Positions 51,150-60,483 of a stretch of DNA of 64,000 nucleotides are shown in pieces. Origin of the DNA: MADRE3 sp963718195 (GTDB taxonomy: Bacteria > Desulfobacterota > Desulfobulbia > Desulfobulbales > Desulfocapsaceae); the NCBI GenBank assembly GCA_963718195.1, contig CAVQYQ010000005.1, positions 998,257-1,062,256 of the forward strand. Reading direction: 5' to 3'. The notes under the pieces were generated by a model, which made no database searches, was not told the origin of the DNA, and saw nothing but the letters and a program-made list of their open reading frames with translations. Position numbers and translations under genes: made by a program. The first letter of the stretch is position 1. Every line of letters begins with the position of its first letter.

Positions 51150-51914
51150 TTATGCGACGAAAGAGACCATCTTTTTCGCTAGTAGAAAAATAGCAACAAT
51201 CAGAATAGAACCAAGTATTCTCTGCATGGTTTGTGGTTGGAATCGACCAGCCCCCATGATCGTTCCAGCTATTCCACCAGCAACGGCAGCTATCACAAGA
51301 GAGAGATATGGGCCATGGTCGATGTTATTATATTGCACACGAGCCAGTAAACCAGAAACTGAGTTCACCCAGATAAAAAATGATCCACACGCTGCAGCTT
51401 CTTTCGTAGTACCAAGACCCAACAGTATTATGAGCGGCACAAGATAAACCCCGCCACCAATCCCAGTTATACCAGCAACCAATCCAAGCAATGCCCCCCC
51501 TCCGAGAGCAAAAACCAGTCTGTATTGTGGATTCAGCAAAAAAGGTTTGGCATTGTTTGGGAAATAGATACGGGCCGCTGCAAAGATCAGCGACAGTAGA
51601 AGGAACATATAAAACACAAATACAGGCAGGTGCAGCATGCCACCCAGATAGGCCATCGGAATTGAAGTAAGAATAAAAGGGGCAATCAACCTGAACCGGG
51701 CATGACCATGCATGAGAAATACAAGACTGCCAAAAGTAGTCACCAATATATTGAGGGAAAGGGAGACCATCGGTATGGTTGCTGCACTGGCTCCTGCAAT
51801 TGCAAGCAAGGCTGTGTACGAGGAACCTCCTCCAAGCCCGACAGATGCATAGAAAAAAGCTACAAATGCAAAGATAATTGCGAGTACAGTCATGGGAATA
51901 TAAAGATCGGTCAT
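51150..51914 (-). CDS. TauE/SafE-family anion exporter, last gene of the arr-like operon
   Basis: A 254-residue, eight-segment membrane protein with both TauE repeats complete (FFYASVGLGGGSSYTALLAI near residue 20; LVAGITGIGGGVYLVPLIIL near residue 152). ATG 51914, with AGAGGATG ahead, is preferred over a longer frame. It follows the ferredoxin gene after 75 bases, so it is probably the distal gene of the arr-like operon. It may move a small oxyanion across the membrane; a link to arsenic or sulfur compounds is speculation. Confidence 0.85.
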   Translation of the reverse strand: MTDLYIPMTVLAIIFAFVAFFYASVGLGGGSSYTALLAIAGASAATIPMVSLSLNILVTTFGSLVFLMHGHARFRLIAPFILTSIPMAYLGGMLHLPVFVFYMFLLLSLIFAAARIYFPNNAKPFLLNPQYRLVFALGGGALLGLVAGITGIGGGVYLVPLIILLGLGTTKEAAACGSFFIWVNSVSGLLARVQYNNIDHGPYLSLVIAAVAGGIAGTIMGAGRFQPQTMQRILGSILIVAIFLLAKKMVSFVA

Positions 51915-51989
51915 ACTACCATCCTCTCTTTCTCGCAATCTTGCTTAAAGAAGCTTAAAGATCCTTCCCAAAGACATCAATCAAGGAAC

Positions 51990-53000
51990 CTAACCAGGAG
52001 ATTCAAAGAGGTATTTATCTCTATTTGTATTCGTGCTTACGCCGCTCCTCAACGGGGGATGTAAGGTAATTGCTTCTTTTTTACAAAACAACACACACAG
52101 CCGGCAGCCGCTGCAAAGGGAATTATCAATCAGTATTTTTTTCTCCCCATCAGAGCGATCGACCTTGATCGCACCAGTTGGGCAAATTCCTTTACAGAGC
52201 GGACACGGTGTACAGCCTTCGGATATTTCGACGGAATAATCACTCAATGATGATATCAGTTGCTTCCTTTCTTCATCAACATGCGTACTCAGATATCTCT
52301 TCAGGTATATACTTTTTGGTATGCGCCTGCTCTTTATAACATTGTCATCAGTATCAGCAGAAGAGTAGGTAACTTGGGGACTAATTGCTGTTAGCAGGTT
52401 ACTTTTAAGGCCTGAAATATAAGATCTCCTGCTCTCGTGAGGAATAGAAGTAATCTCTTCTGGTTCTGAAATCACAATGAATGTGGTATTCAGTAAATTT
52501 CCAGCGTGTTCCTGAAATTCTGTCAGGATACTGAGAAAGGAATCCGCTGCCGTTCTGTTCTCGCAATTGTAACAGGCCATTGTGTTAAATGCTGTTACAG
52601 GAGAGCCAGCCAGACCCAGTACAAGCAAATGCTCAAGCGAAAGACTACCAAGACAGGGGATGACGTGCTCTTCCGGGTACACCTGCTTCTGACGTGAACA
52701 GGAAATCACGATCAGCTCTCTTTTCTCCTTGGCAAATATGTATTTCTCGATATCAGCCAGCGGAAACTCAAAAGCATCATTGGGGCACACCGTAGAACAC
52801 AACATACAGCCAGTGCATTTTCCCCTATCAAGTTTAACTTGGTTGTTATGGATGACTATCGCATCTGCCGGGCAACAACTTAAACAGTTATCACACTCAC
52901 AGCTGTTTAACCGACGCCTCAGACATCGGCTCTTGATAAACCCTATAACCTTCTGGGTACTCTTGGATACTAAATCTTCTATTAAAAATGATGCGGACAT
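51990..53000 (-). CDS. Four-motif [4Fe-4S] protein of the arr-like operon
   Basis: A 336-residue soluble protein with four ferredoxin-type cysteine motifs: CECDNCLSCCP and CTGCMLCSTVCP in the first 75 residues, CTPCPLCKGICP and CSGCRLCVLFC near the end, with a 180-residue middle region (LIVISCSRQKQVYPEEHVIP, AFNTMACYNCENRTA) that has further cysteines and resembles an F420-type or heterodisulfide-reductase-associated cysteine domain only loosely. It lies 21 bases after the chaperone gene. Probably an electron carrier between a donor and the molybdoenzyme; it is not part of the standard arrAB pair. Confidence 0.8.
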   Translation of the reverse strand: MSASFLIEDLVSKSTQKVIGFIKSRCLRRRLNSCECDNCLSCCPADAIVIHNNQVKLDRGKCTGCMLCSTVCPNDAFEFPLADIEKYIFAKEKRELIVISCSRQKQVYPEEHVIPCLGSLSLEHLLVLGLAGSPVTAFNTMACYNCENRTAADSFLSILTEFQEHAGNLLNTTFIVISEPEEITSIPHESRRSYISGLKSNLLTAISPQVTYSSADTDDNVIKSRRIPKSIYLKRYLSTHVDEERKQLISSLSDYSVEISEGCTPCPLCKGICPTGAIKVDRSDGEKKILIDNSLCSGCRLCVLFCKKEAITLHPPLRSGVSTNTNRDKYLFESPG

Positions 53001-53021
53001 CAGTCTGGCTCTAGATAATAG

Positions 53022-53660
53022 TCAAGCAGCCTGTACCGTCTGCTTTCCATAAAATTGTTCACAGGTTACAATGAACCCGCTCAGGCAATCAGCAAGACTT
53101 GTATAAAACTGATTATCTGAGCCTTGGCGGATAGAATCACAAAATTGTGTCACCCACTGCAAAGATAATTGGAAAAATTCCTTTTGCTGAATACGATAAT
53201 TTTCCGATTCTTCTTCTCTACCAAGAGATTCTGCTTCAACTTCTTTAGTGCAGAGGTAGTACATGAACTCCAACTCTATGGCGATATGGTCTGGTGGCTC
53301 TTTGACATCAACTGATAATCCAGCATCCTGGTAACTCCTCAGAACACCGATCGTTGAATCACCCATTACTTGCCGGTTCTTTTCCAAATAGACAGACCCA
53401 TATGGTGCTGCCAGCAATTCGAATGGTCCGACAAAAAGAGCCGCGTGATCTAGGCTGAGTTTATCCTGGGGACAATTCCTGAGGCAAAGAGCCATATCTG
53501 AGGCAGCCTCTGCAGCCCCGGGTGCCCAACCGCTGAGGAGGTCTCTCAGATTCTCACAGACCCTCTCTTCAAGGAACAGGTCTTTGTCAGGTTCATAAAA
53601 ACAAGCTGCAAGTAATTTAAAACAATTACCACGGGTTATAATATCGCTCTTGTGAATCAT
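53022..53660 (-). CDS. TorD-family molybdoenzyme chaperone (ArrD-like)
   Basis: A 212-residue helical protein (start ATG 53660; an upstream ATG at 53696 is also open, neither with a strong ribosome-binding site). The TorD/DmsD-type marks are LLAACFYEPDKDLFLEE, DHAALFVGPFELLAAPYGSV and DHIAIELEFMYYLCTKE (the family's hydrophobic E-x-x-F/Y-M-x-x-L). Such chaperones bind the Tat signal peptide and insert the molybdenum cofactor into their cognate enzyme, here the catalytic subunit encoded two genes upstream. Chaperone genes called arrD are found in several arrAB operons. Confidence 0.85.
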   Translation of the reverse strand: MIHKSDIITRGNCFKLLAACFYEPDKDLFLEERVCENLRDLLSGWAPGAAEAASDMALCLRNCPQDKLSLDHAALFVGPFELLAAPYGSVYLEKNRQVMGDSTIGVLRSYQDAGLSVDVKEPPDHIAIELEFMYYLCTKEVEAESLGREEESENYRIQQKEFFQLSLQWVTQFCDSIRQGSDNQFYTSLADCLSGFIVTCEQFYGKQTVQAA

Positions 53661-53737
53661 AGCTATTCTGGTGAATGTAATAGGGCCAGGACACATTTAA
53701 TGTAATTATGACGTGCCCTGGCTCGTTATAGTTTCCC

Positions 53738-54502
53738 CTACCGTGCAGAGTACTTTCGAATGTAATAAACATTCGGTTGTGTACCCTCTTCTGGCAGCAG
53801 CACGAAATTCTTATGTTGCTTCAACAGTTTTGCTGCTTCACTGTTGACATCCTGGATGTCTCCAACTACCCTGGCATCCGATGGGCAGGCATTCACACAA
53901 GCTGGAAGCTCATTATTTTTTAAACGATGATCGCAGAGGATGCACTTCTCTACAACATTGTCACGACGAACACTCTTATAATCAGGATGGTTGTACTTGG
54001 TCTGGTGTGGCGGATTTGTACCGGTTATCGCAACCAACTCGGCACCAGTGGTCGAACCGTCTGCAATAAGTTGCGTTTTGTCAGTGAAAAATAGCTGCGT
54101 AGGTTCGCCTTCCTCATTGTAGCTGATAACGCTGTATTGTCCGTAAGCACCGTCTTTTTCAACCTCATCCATGCTGTATGGACAGGCCTCCTGGCAGGCC
54201 CTGCAGCCGATGCACCGTTCTTCATTGTGCATAGTAAGGCCTTCCTCAGTCTTGAACATGGCCTTCGGTTCGACAGGGCACGCATCCACACAAGCAGCGT
54301 TACTGCAGTGATTGCATAGCACCGGCAAAGTCCGGTACTGCGTGTCGGGAAATGTACCTGTTGTTTCGTGGATAAAATCGGCCCAATTATAGGTCTGCCC
54401 GTTTCTTCTCAAAGATGTATTATTTTCAGTTTTGCAGGCAAGAGCACAGGCACCGCAGCCAACACATTTTCTTAAATCTATCACCATTGCATATTGTGTC
54501 AT
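53738..54502 (-). CDS. arrB: Iron-sulfur electron-transfer subunit (ArrB-like)
   Basis: A 254-residue NrfC/DmsB-type ferredoxin with four cluster motifs (CVGCGACALAC, CNHCSNAACVDAC, CIGCRACQEAC, CILCDHRL…CVNAC) followed by P residues. It passes electrons to the molybdopterin subunit. It lies 18 bases after the catalytic gene and precedes the chaperone. No NrfD-type membrane anchor is present, as in arrAB operons, whereas tetrathionate and polysulfide reductases normally have one. There is no signal peptide; export would be together with the Tat-signal catalytic subunit. Confidence 0.78.
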   Translation of the reverse strand: MTQYAMVIDLRKCVGCGACALACKTENNTSLRRNGQTYNWADFIHETTGTFPDTQYRTLPVLCNHCSNAACVDACPVEPKAMFKTEEGLTMHNEERCIGCRACQEACPYSMDEVEKDGAYGQYSVISYNEEGEPTQLFFTDKTQLIADGSTTGAELVAITGTNPPHQTKYNHPDYKSVRRDNVVEKCILCDHRLKNNELPACVNACPSDARVVGDIQDVNSEAAKLLKQHKNFVLLPEEGTQPNVYYIRKYSAR

Positions 54503-54520
54503 TTGTATGTCCTCCCCTAC

Positions 54521-57076
54521 CTATATCTTTTCGATGCGGACGGCGGCATGGCCACCATTGCGGGCGTTTGACCCGGATAACCGTTCAAGTTCCCAGGGGA
54601 TGATCGTGTTGTTGTTCACCCCCCTCGTAGCACTCATGGCAAAATCGTCTGTGGCAGTTTTTCCATAAGCCCAGTGGCCCTGGCCATATGATTTGCTGAC
54701 TGTTCCAGGACGAACTCCCTCCCAGACTCTGGCGACACACTCACCGCTCGCAACCATTGAGGTTATCTTAACTTTGTCACCATCTGTAATTCCAAGTTTC
54801 TGAGCATCTATAGGATTGATTCTCAACGTATCCTGTCCGCTGACATCACCTGGATCAACGTGCTTGAACTCATAATACCAAGGAGAGTTCTGGCTTCTAC
54901 CTTCCCGATTCAGACGAGACTTATAATCTATAAAGTCAAATGGATAATCTTTCTTGCTACCGTGTCGAAGTGGCGGTTCGTGGTGCGGAACAAAAGCGAG
55001 CTCTCCACGGGCAGTATAGTTGCTTTTCTCCAGAACTGTGTCGATATCGACTTTGTGTTTCTCGGCATGGCCACCAAGTGCTTTTTTCAGCGTCTCACTG
55101 TAAAATTCAAATTTCTTGCTGGCTGTTTTAAATTTGCCGCCCCAGTGGGATTTATACGTATAGGCTTCGGAATTCCACATTCCCTTTGCGAGCATGTCGT
55201 CCCAGCCATTGATTTTGTCACCATGGGTGTCCTTTTGCCCATCCCAAAGTGGCTTGGTGTAGTATTTCAGGGCATATACCGTAAACTCTTTCGAATCCTT
55301 CGGCTTTGCTCCAGTTTCCGGGTCTGAGTACATTTCTACCAGGCAGTCATAGAGATTGGAGAACCCTCTTTCTTTGAGCTTTTCAGCGATGAGAAATGGA
55401 AATTCAGATTCATCTTGAATGACATCCCAGAGCGGGTCGACGACCGGCTGCAACAACGAGCAAGTTGCATACCGATTCGCTTTGGTCTTGATGAACCCAT
55501 ACCGTTCATACATATTTACGGTGCATGGCAGAATTATATCGGCAAACATGGAAAACTCGGAAGCGTTGGTCGTCAGGTGAACCGTAAACGGCACCGATGC
55601 CAGAGCCTTTTCCCAGCGGTCTGTACCGTTGCAGGAAAAAACAAAGTTATTCATGTAACCGACGAGAACCTTGATGTCATAAGGGTCTTTATCAAGGATC
55701 CCTGTCGCAGCATTATTTGTCGAAACACCACCCCCCGATTTACCCTTGGCAATTACCGGGAGTTCAAGCCTTCCACGCTGATCTATTTTCTCTTTCTTGG
55801 AATGTTTCTTGGCAATATCATCCTGATATTTCTTCAATATATCGGAATTGAGTTTGTTGACTGGAATCTTGGCCGTCTGCAGCGAACCACCTTCATTGTC
55901 GATACCACCTACCAAACCGCCTAACGCATGGACTGCCATGGCAGAATAACCACCGCGAGCCTGCATCGCCGCTCCGGGTCCCATCCAAACAGCAACATTT
56001 GGTGCCGCAGCACCCATACCCGTTGCAACGCGTATGATCTGATCAGCAGAGACACCACTTAATTCTGCAGCTTTTTCTGCAGTCATGTCTTTTACGGCGA
56101 GATTCCACCACTTGACGATACCGTGAGTCTCCTTCTCGGTAAAATCTGCCTCATTGACAGCTGCACCGGCTATAAACTGATTTTTACCATCATTGAAATC
56201 ACCCACGAACCCTTTATACCAGATTCCTTTGGTGAGAATAACATGAGCTATGCCGAGCGCCAGTGCTCCATCTGTCCCGGGCATGAGAGGAAGCCATTCA
56301 TTCGCTTTCGCGGCACTCGTGGTTAAACGTGGATCAACTGCTGCAACCGTTGCTCTGTCAAGAGCATCACCAAGCCGTTTAATAGTGGCAGGCACCATAC
56401 GATTACTTGCCACAGGATCACAACCCCAGATCAGGATATATTTTGAGTTGGCAAGATCGTAGTCACGATAATCCCAGTAGCCCTCAGTGTAGAAAGCACC
56501 AAATTTCTCTGCTTCGGCACAAGTAGAACTATGGGAGATGTTGTTGGGAGAACCAAAGACTTTTGGCATAACATCATAGATGATATCACGCATGTAAGTA
56601 TAGCGACCCCGCATGAGACAATACTTTTCTGTCTCGTTATTTTTACGGAGCTCCATCATCTTGTCGGCAATAGTGTTAAGTGCTTCATCCCAGCTGATCG
56701 GAACAAATTTGGGATCTTGCCCCTTGCCTTTTTGGGGATTGGTCCGTTTCATCGGAACCTTGACCCGATCGGGATCATATACCTGTTGCAGAGACAGGTG
56801 CCCTCTTGGGCACACCTTCCCTTCATTTTGCTTTGAATATCTATTTCCCTGCACTTTTACGGCTCTGCCTTCCTGCACGAAAACTTCTACCGGACACCAG
56901 GTTGTACATCCCTGGCAGGTAGACGGTTTCCATTCGCCTGGACTCACTCCTACTTTTCCATCTCCATGATTTGAAGCAAAAGCATTCATGTCCGTCCCTT
57001 TATTCAATCCGCTTAAAGCAGCAGTTGCGCCAGCAGCCGCGGAAAGTTTTAGAAATGCTCTCCTCTTGATCTTCAT
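54521..57076 (-). CDS. arrA: Respiratory arsenate reductase catalytic subunit (ArrA-like molybdopterin oxidoreductase)
   Basis: 851 residues from ATG 57076 with AAGGAGG ahead; a twin-arginine signal (KRRAFLKLSAAAG) directs export. The [4Fe-4S] ligands are C54, C57, C61 and C89. In Shewanella ANA-3 ArrA (854 residues) the arsenate pocket is, from memory, R165, Y166, H189, S190, C193, K198 and Y210; here R158, Y159, H182, S183, C186, K191 and Y203 occur with exactly the same spacing, a constant offset of seven. C186 would be the molybdenum ligand. The stretches KFVPISWDEAL and FYTEGYWDY fit sites used by arrA primers. It would reduce arsenate to arsenite in the periplasm. Other Cys-ligated molybdoenzymes (polysulfide, thiosulfate, tetrathionate reductase) are the alternative. 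ArrB and TorD-like genes follow. Confidence 0.82.
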   Translation of the reverse strand: MKIKRRAFLKLSAAAGATAALSGLNKGTDMNAFASNHGDGKVGVSPGEWKPSTCQGCTTWCPVEVFVQEGRAVKVQGNRYSKQNEGKVCPRGHLSLQQVYDPDRVKVPMKRTNPQKGKGQDPKFVPISWDEALNTIADKMMELRKNNETEKYCLMRGRYTYMRDIIYDVMPKVFGSPNNISHSSTCAEAEKFGAFYTEGYWDYRDYDLANSKYILIWGCDPVASNRMVPATIKRLGDALDRATVAAVDPRLTTSAAKANEWLPLMPGTDGALALGIAHVILTKGIWYKGFVGDFNDGKNQFIAGAAVNEADFTEKETHGIVKWWNLAVKDMTAEKAAELSGVSADQIIRVATGMGAAAPNVAVWMGPGAAMQARGGYSAMAVHALGGLVGGIDNEGGSLQTAKIPVNKLNSDILKKYQDDIAKKHSKKEKIDQRGRLELPVIAKGKSGGGVSTNNAATGILDKDPYDIKVLVGYMNNFVFSCNGTDRWEKALASVPFTVHLTTNASEFSMFADIILPCTVNMYERYGFIKTKANRYATCSLLQPVVDPLWDVIQDESEFPFLIAEKLKERGFSNLYDCLVEMYSDPETGAKPKDSKEFTVYALKYYTKPLWDGQKDTHGDKINGWDDMLAKGMWNSEAYTYKSHWGGKFKTASKKFEFYSETLKKALGGHAEKHKVDIDTVLEKSNYTARGELAFVPHHEPPLRHGSKKDYPFDFIDYKSRLNREGRSQNSPWYYEFKHVDPGDVSGQDTLRINPIDAQKLGITDGDKVKITSMVASGECVARVWEGVRPGTVSKSYGQGHWAYGKTATDDFAMSATRGVNNNTIIPWELERLSGSNARNGGHAAVRIEKI

Positions 57077-57997
57077 AGTCGCCTCCTTGGAAAGGATTGC
57101 TTGATCTGTTTCCCAATGCACTACAGCATATGAGGTTGTCTCTTAACTTGTCATAGACTACGTCTACTTGAAGGTGTCTTGGGGACGTTCTATCCCTCGA
57201 GTATTCTTCATATCCACCTAACAACTTTAGAAAAGATGTTGCCTCCAGACCTTCTGGGGGTATTTAAATCTAGCCAGATGGTATAACAGTCCTATGGATT
57301 TTAAATATATCTATCCCTAAGACTTGGAGAACTTGAATCCTAGCTGAAGAAAATCCTCCTCATTTCCATAAAAATTTTTCTTAATTGAGATAGATAATTG
57401 TTTTTCTTGAGATTTATTTTCTTCTTGCGAATTGATCTGAAAACGTATCTCATGCACGGCTATATTGTGGAGAATATCAGGTGTGATAATAGGTGGGACT
57501 AAATAACACATTGGTTATCCAATAGAATCAGACATAAAACGGAATATTTCTGCCATCAAAGAAAAGTACTACGATGTAGCATACTCTATACTGATAAGAA
57601 TTACTAATGATTAAGTTAAGAAATGCTGATAGAGAGGATGGATGTTCGAAAAAATCATAGATTTTAGCATCAATTCACTTAAAAATAGCCGCAAGCAGAA
57701 ACGAAGATAGTAAGCAGTGTACGAGTTAAATTCTTACCAGAACTAGTTGTTTTGATACTCACTAGGTGGGTTAGAAAATGAGAGGCTTATTTAAATTGAA
57801 TCAGTACCAACCATAACTATTCTATGAAAGATATTTTGTGAATAGAGTCTCTTCCTGAGCACCTGTAATCATGCTTTTCCCAAAGGCCGAAGAGATCCAC
57901 TGGCAATATTAACCTTTGAAAATTAAGTCAAAAATCACCTCCGGAACAAGGTAAATTCTCGGTTCCTGAAATCAGATAATCATAAAATGGAGGCACG
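57077..57997. other. Low-coding-density stretch upstream of arrA
   Basis: 921 AT-rich bases upstream of arrA (minus strand) and left of the integrase relic. Open frames at 57317-57511 and elsewhere look random. The arrA promoter must lie here but no clear box pair was found. No other feature was recognised. Confidence 0.5.
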
Positions 57998-58252
57998 ATG
58001 AAAGTCCAACGAATCCACCGGGTAAAGGATTTACGAGCAATAAAAAAGCTGCTCGCTAATTGACCGCGTGATGCGGCTATTTTTGCTATCGGAATAAATA
58101 CCAATTTGAGAGCATCGTACATTCTCGGTCTGAATTTAGGCCAGATGAGGGTGGTGAAGCCAGGGACTGAAATTGAAATAATTGAGAAAAAGACGCAAAA
58201 GCGGCGAAGAATCACGCTTAATGATGAGACAGCAGGATTGATGTATCTGTAG
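57998..58252 (+). pseudogene. Tyrosine-recombinase/integrase relic (N-terminal part)
   Basis: From ATG 57998 (TGGAGGCACG ahead) the plus strand reads MKVQRIHRVKDLRAIKKLLA, then a TGA at 58061-58063, then PRDAAIFAIGINTNLRASYI and GTEIEIIEKKTQKRRRITLN to TAG 58250-58252. This is the start of a phage-type integrase core: the NTNLRAS box carries the first catalytic arginine. The C-terminal H-x-x-R and Tyr boxes are missing. In-frame stop and truncation make it a relic of an integrated element. The minus-strand open frame over it is a shadow. Confidence 0.75.
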
Positions 58253-58413
58253 AGAACAACCTCTCATTAACTTTTATAAATATTATTGATCTAGAAAGAG
58301 ATGTAAAAAAGGGGTAAACTGAAAAACGATTTTAAACGAAGGACTCATCAGGGTTCAAGAGAATATTGAAGTAGCAGAAATTTTAACATCCACTTAGTGG
58401 AGAGGGTCTTGAA

Positions 58414-58902
58414 ATGATTAATAACAAAAAAGCATTGGTTTGTATCGACTTGTCTGACTATTCAGAGATGACAGCAGAATATGCCTTTTCGTTAACGAGT
58501 GATATCGTTTCACAGTTTGTGGTGTTAAATGTAATTAACAGTAGAGATATTGAAGCTGTAAGGTCTGCGAGCCACTTTTATCCCAGTGAATTTGATGTTG
58601 AAGACTTTATAAAAAAAACCAGAACCGAGCGCCAGCATCAAATTAGTGAGATGATTCAACAATATTCGCCACCAGAATCTTCCCAGATATCTATCCGAAT
58701 AAGAGAGGGAAATCCATTTAAGGAAATAATGAGCGCTATACAAGAAGAAAATATAGATCTTGTGATAATAGGTAATAAAGGCCGGAGCGATATTATTGGC
58801 ACTCTTATGGGCTCCATTGCTGAGAAAGTATTGCGCCATTCACCTGTCACAGTGATGAGCGTCAGAGACAGAGCACAGTTGCATCGAAGAACTGAAATAT
58901 GA
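58414..58902 (+). CDS. Universal stress protein (UspA family)
   Basis: A 162-residue UspA-fold protein. The start KKALVCIDLSDYSEMTAEYA holds the first strand and helix, and the ATP-type motif GNKGRSDIIGTLMGSIAEKV (G-x2-G-x9-G-S) is intact near residues 124-143, followed by HSPVTVMSVR. Nucleotide-binding cytoplasmic stress protein. GGAGAG lies upstream of ATG 58414. No operon partner. Confidence 0.9.
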   Translation: MINNKKALVCIDLSDYSEMTAEYAFSLTSDIVSQFVVLNVINSRDIEAVRSASHFYPSEFDVEDFIKKTRTERQHQISEMIQQYSPPESSQISIRIREGNPFKEIMSAIQEENIDLVIIGNKGRSDIIGTLMGSIAEKVLRHSPVTVMSVRDRAQLHRRTEI

Positions 58903-58922
58903 AATAAGAACTTTTTATGTTA

Positions 58923-58942
58923 GAGCGTTTTGCAAATGACTC
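58923..58942. repeat. Short palindrome resembling the end of the dispersed repeat
   Basis: GAGCGTTTTGCAAATGACTC is an imperfect palindrome centred on TTTGCAAA with GAG…CTC ends. Its left part matches the left end of copy B of the 140-bp element (GAGCCTTTTGCAAAATGA). It could be a solo end left by excision, or simply a hairpin after uspA. Confidence 0.45.
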
Positions 58943-58958
58943 TGTTTAGTAAGGAATA

Positions 58959-59282
58959 TTATTCCATGCATTTATACACAGAAAAAGTCCTGCGCCCGTT
59001 GTCGGCAGGTCCCTCTGCAGCAATAGTGTCACCACCCATCTCGGCAGCCTCATTTTGAGCGATTGTGGCGAGCTCTGTATTGACCTTTTCCTCGGATCGA
59101 TTTAAGGAACCTATTTTATGTTTCACTATAGAGGTGATCGATCCCAGTTTTTTACATGTTGAAAGAGTTTCATTATGTTGATCAACTAGTTTGATTTGAC
59201 TTCCCGTTGAGGTAGGTTCAACCCAGGTACATGCTGAAAGTAGCACTAGAATTGGGATAGTCAGAAAAATGGATGCTTGCAT
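58959..59282 (-). CDS. DUF4156-type lipoprotein
   Basis: A 107-residue protein with a lipoprotein signal (SIFLTIPILVLLSAC; LSAC lipobox) and the DUF4156/YjeI-like pattern: a C near residue 43 (LSTCKKLGSI), then NTELATIAQNEAAEMGGDTI (E-L-x-x-x-A-x-N-E-A-A-x-M-G-x-D-T-I) and a final cysteine before ME. Outer-membrane or periplasmic lipoprotein of unknown role. Confidence 0.8.
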   Translation of the reverse strand: MQASIFLTIPILVLLSACTWVEPTSTGSQIKLVDQHNETLSTCKKLGSITSIVKHKIGSLNRSEEKVNTELATIAQNEAAEMGGDTIAAEGPADNGRRTFSVYKCME

Positions 59283-59555
59283 TTTGGGCCCTTTTTCCAG
59301 GTCAAATAGTTTTACCGATTCAAATCATTTAATCTTCTATTATTACGAATAGATTTGAAAAGCAACTTTTGTAAACAGAATTGGTTGATGCGCTAACCTT
59401 AACTGAATGAAAAAACCATGACAGATATATGAGACGCACAATAAGCCTGAAGATAGTGCCTGTTTTGAATGTATATCTGCCATGAATTAATTGTTCCGTT
59501 GTTATCTCTTTATTAGTATGGGGGATAATTCCAAACTCTGGATAATTGATTACGA

Positions 59556-60249
59556 CTAGTTTCCAGCCCATTTGTTTTCACTGACAATTGATACTGGAAA
59601 CGGGCCAGTGGTGGCTCCAGTGTAGAGGGTGGTGTGCGGGATCGGTATTTCAATTCCGGCTTCATCAAATGCTTCTTTAACACCAAGGAAGATACTGTTT
59701 CGCAGATCTAAAAAGTTTTCCTTTTTTGCCCACACAGAAAACTGAATATCCAACGAAGAGTTACCAAATCCCTGGAAAATAAAAACGGGTTTGGGTTCTT
59801 CGAGACACAAAGGGTTATTGTGGGCTACTTGGAATAAGATTTGTCGGACCTTTTCTAAATCCTCTTTGTAGGCGACACCAACCTGTAAAACAAACCGACG
59901 GATAGGGAATTTTTCAGGGTCGTCACTTCGCTTTTGATTATTGTTTCGTTTGGAATTCTGACGTATAAGTTGTCAAAAGTGCGTATTTTAAGTGACAAGA
60001 GATCTATGGAGAGCACCTCTCCAGAAGTTGAGCCGACACGGATCACATCACCTACGGAGAAAGGACGCTCAACCAGCAGAAAGTTGGAATCATCCCTGAG
60101 TTGCATGATTTTCTTGGCATCTTGATTACCCTTCTTCCTTTCAACTTCAAGACGCAATCGACTGATGCTGAAAAAGCCAGGTTGAGACCTGAAAACATAG
60201 CTGATTGCGATAAACAGAAAAGGATCCCAACCCAGTAGAATATTTCCAT
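59556..60249 (-). pseudogene. Chimera of a CNNM (DUF21) N-terminus and an MscS-channel C-terminus, frameshifted
   Basis: Start ATG 60249: MEIFYWVGILFCLSQSAMFS and, after a one-base shift near 60165, FFSISRLRLEVERKKGNQDA and LRDDSNFLL, the opening of CNNM/CorC-type (DUF21) membrane proteins. This joins in frame to VERPFSVGDVIRVGSTSGEV and IRTFDNLYVRIPNETII, the soluble beta-domain of a small mechanosensitive channel. A second shift at an A5 run near 59910 leads to the channel's C-terminus (KFPIRRFVLQVGVAYKED to 59556). No MscS pore helix and no CBS domains are present. Best read as a deletion joining two unrelated genes; it is unlikely to form a working channel. Confidence 0.75.
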
Positions 60250-60483
60250 GGTTAAGAGTACCTTAAGATGAATCAGTATAGTTACTAAATGTTACAACAT
60301 CTCGGTATTTATTGATTAGCGTATTTACCAGTTAAACTTTAGGTTAGTTATGGATCGTGTTTTGAGCGCTGTAAATAAATATCGTTAATATTTAATACTA
60401 TCTGCACACCTATGCTGTGGTTTAGTATAGATATTACAATAGCTTATTAACGATAAAAGACGTACGTGAATGGAGTACCAATT

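Noticed and set aside
54521..57076. Polysulfide/thiosulfate/tetrathionate reductase as the primary call
   Set aside because: The gene set lacks an NrfD-type anchor, and the substrate-pocket residues follow ArrA spacing exactly; kept only as the alternative.
57928..58215. Minus-strand open frame of 95 codons
   Set aside because: It is the shadow of the integrase relic on the plus strand, which has a ribosome-binding site and recognisable family sequence.
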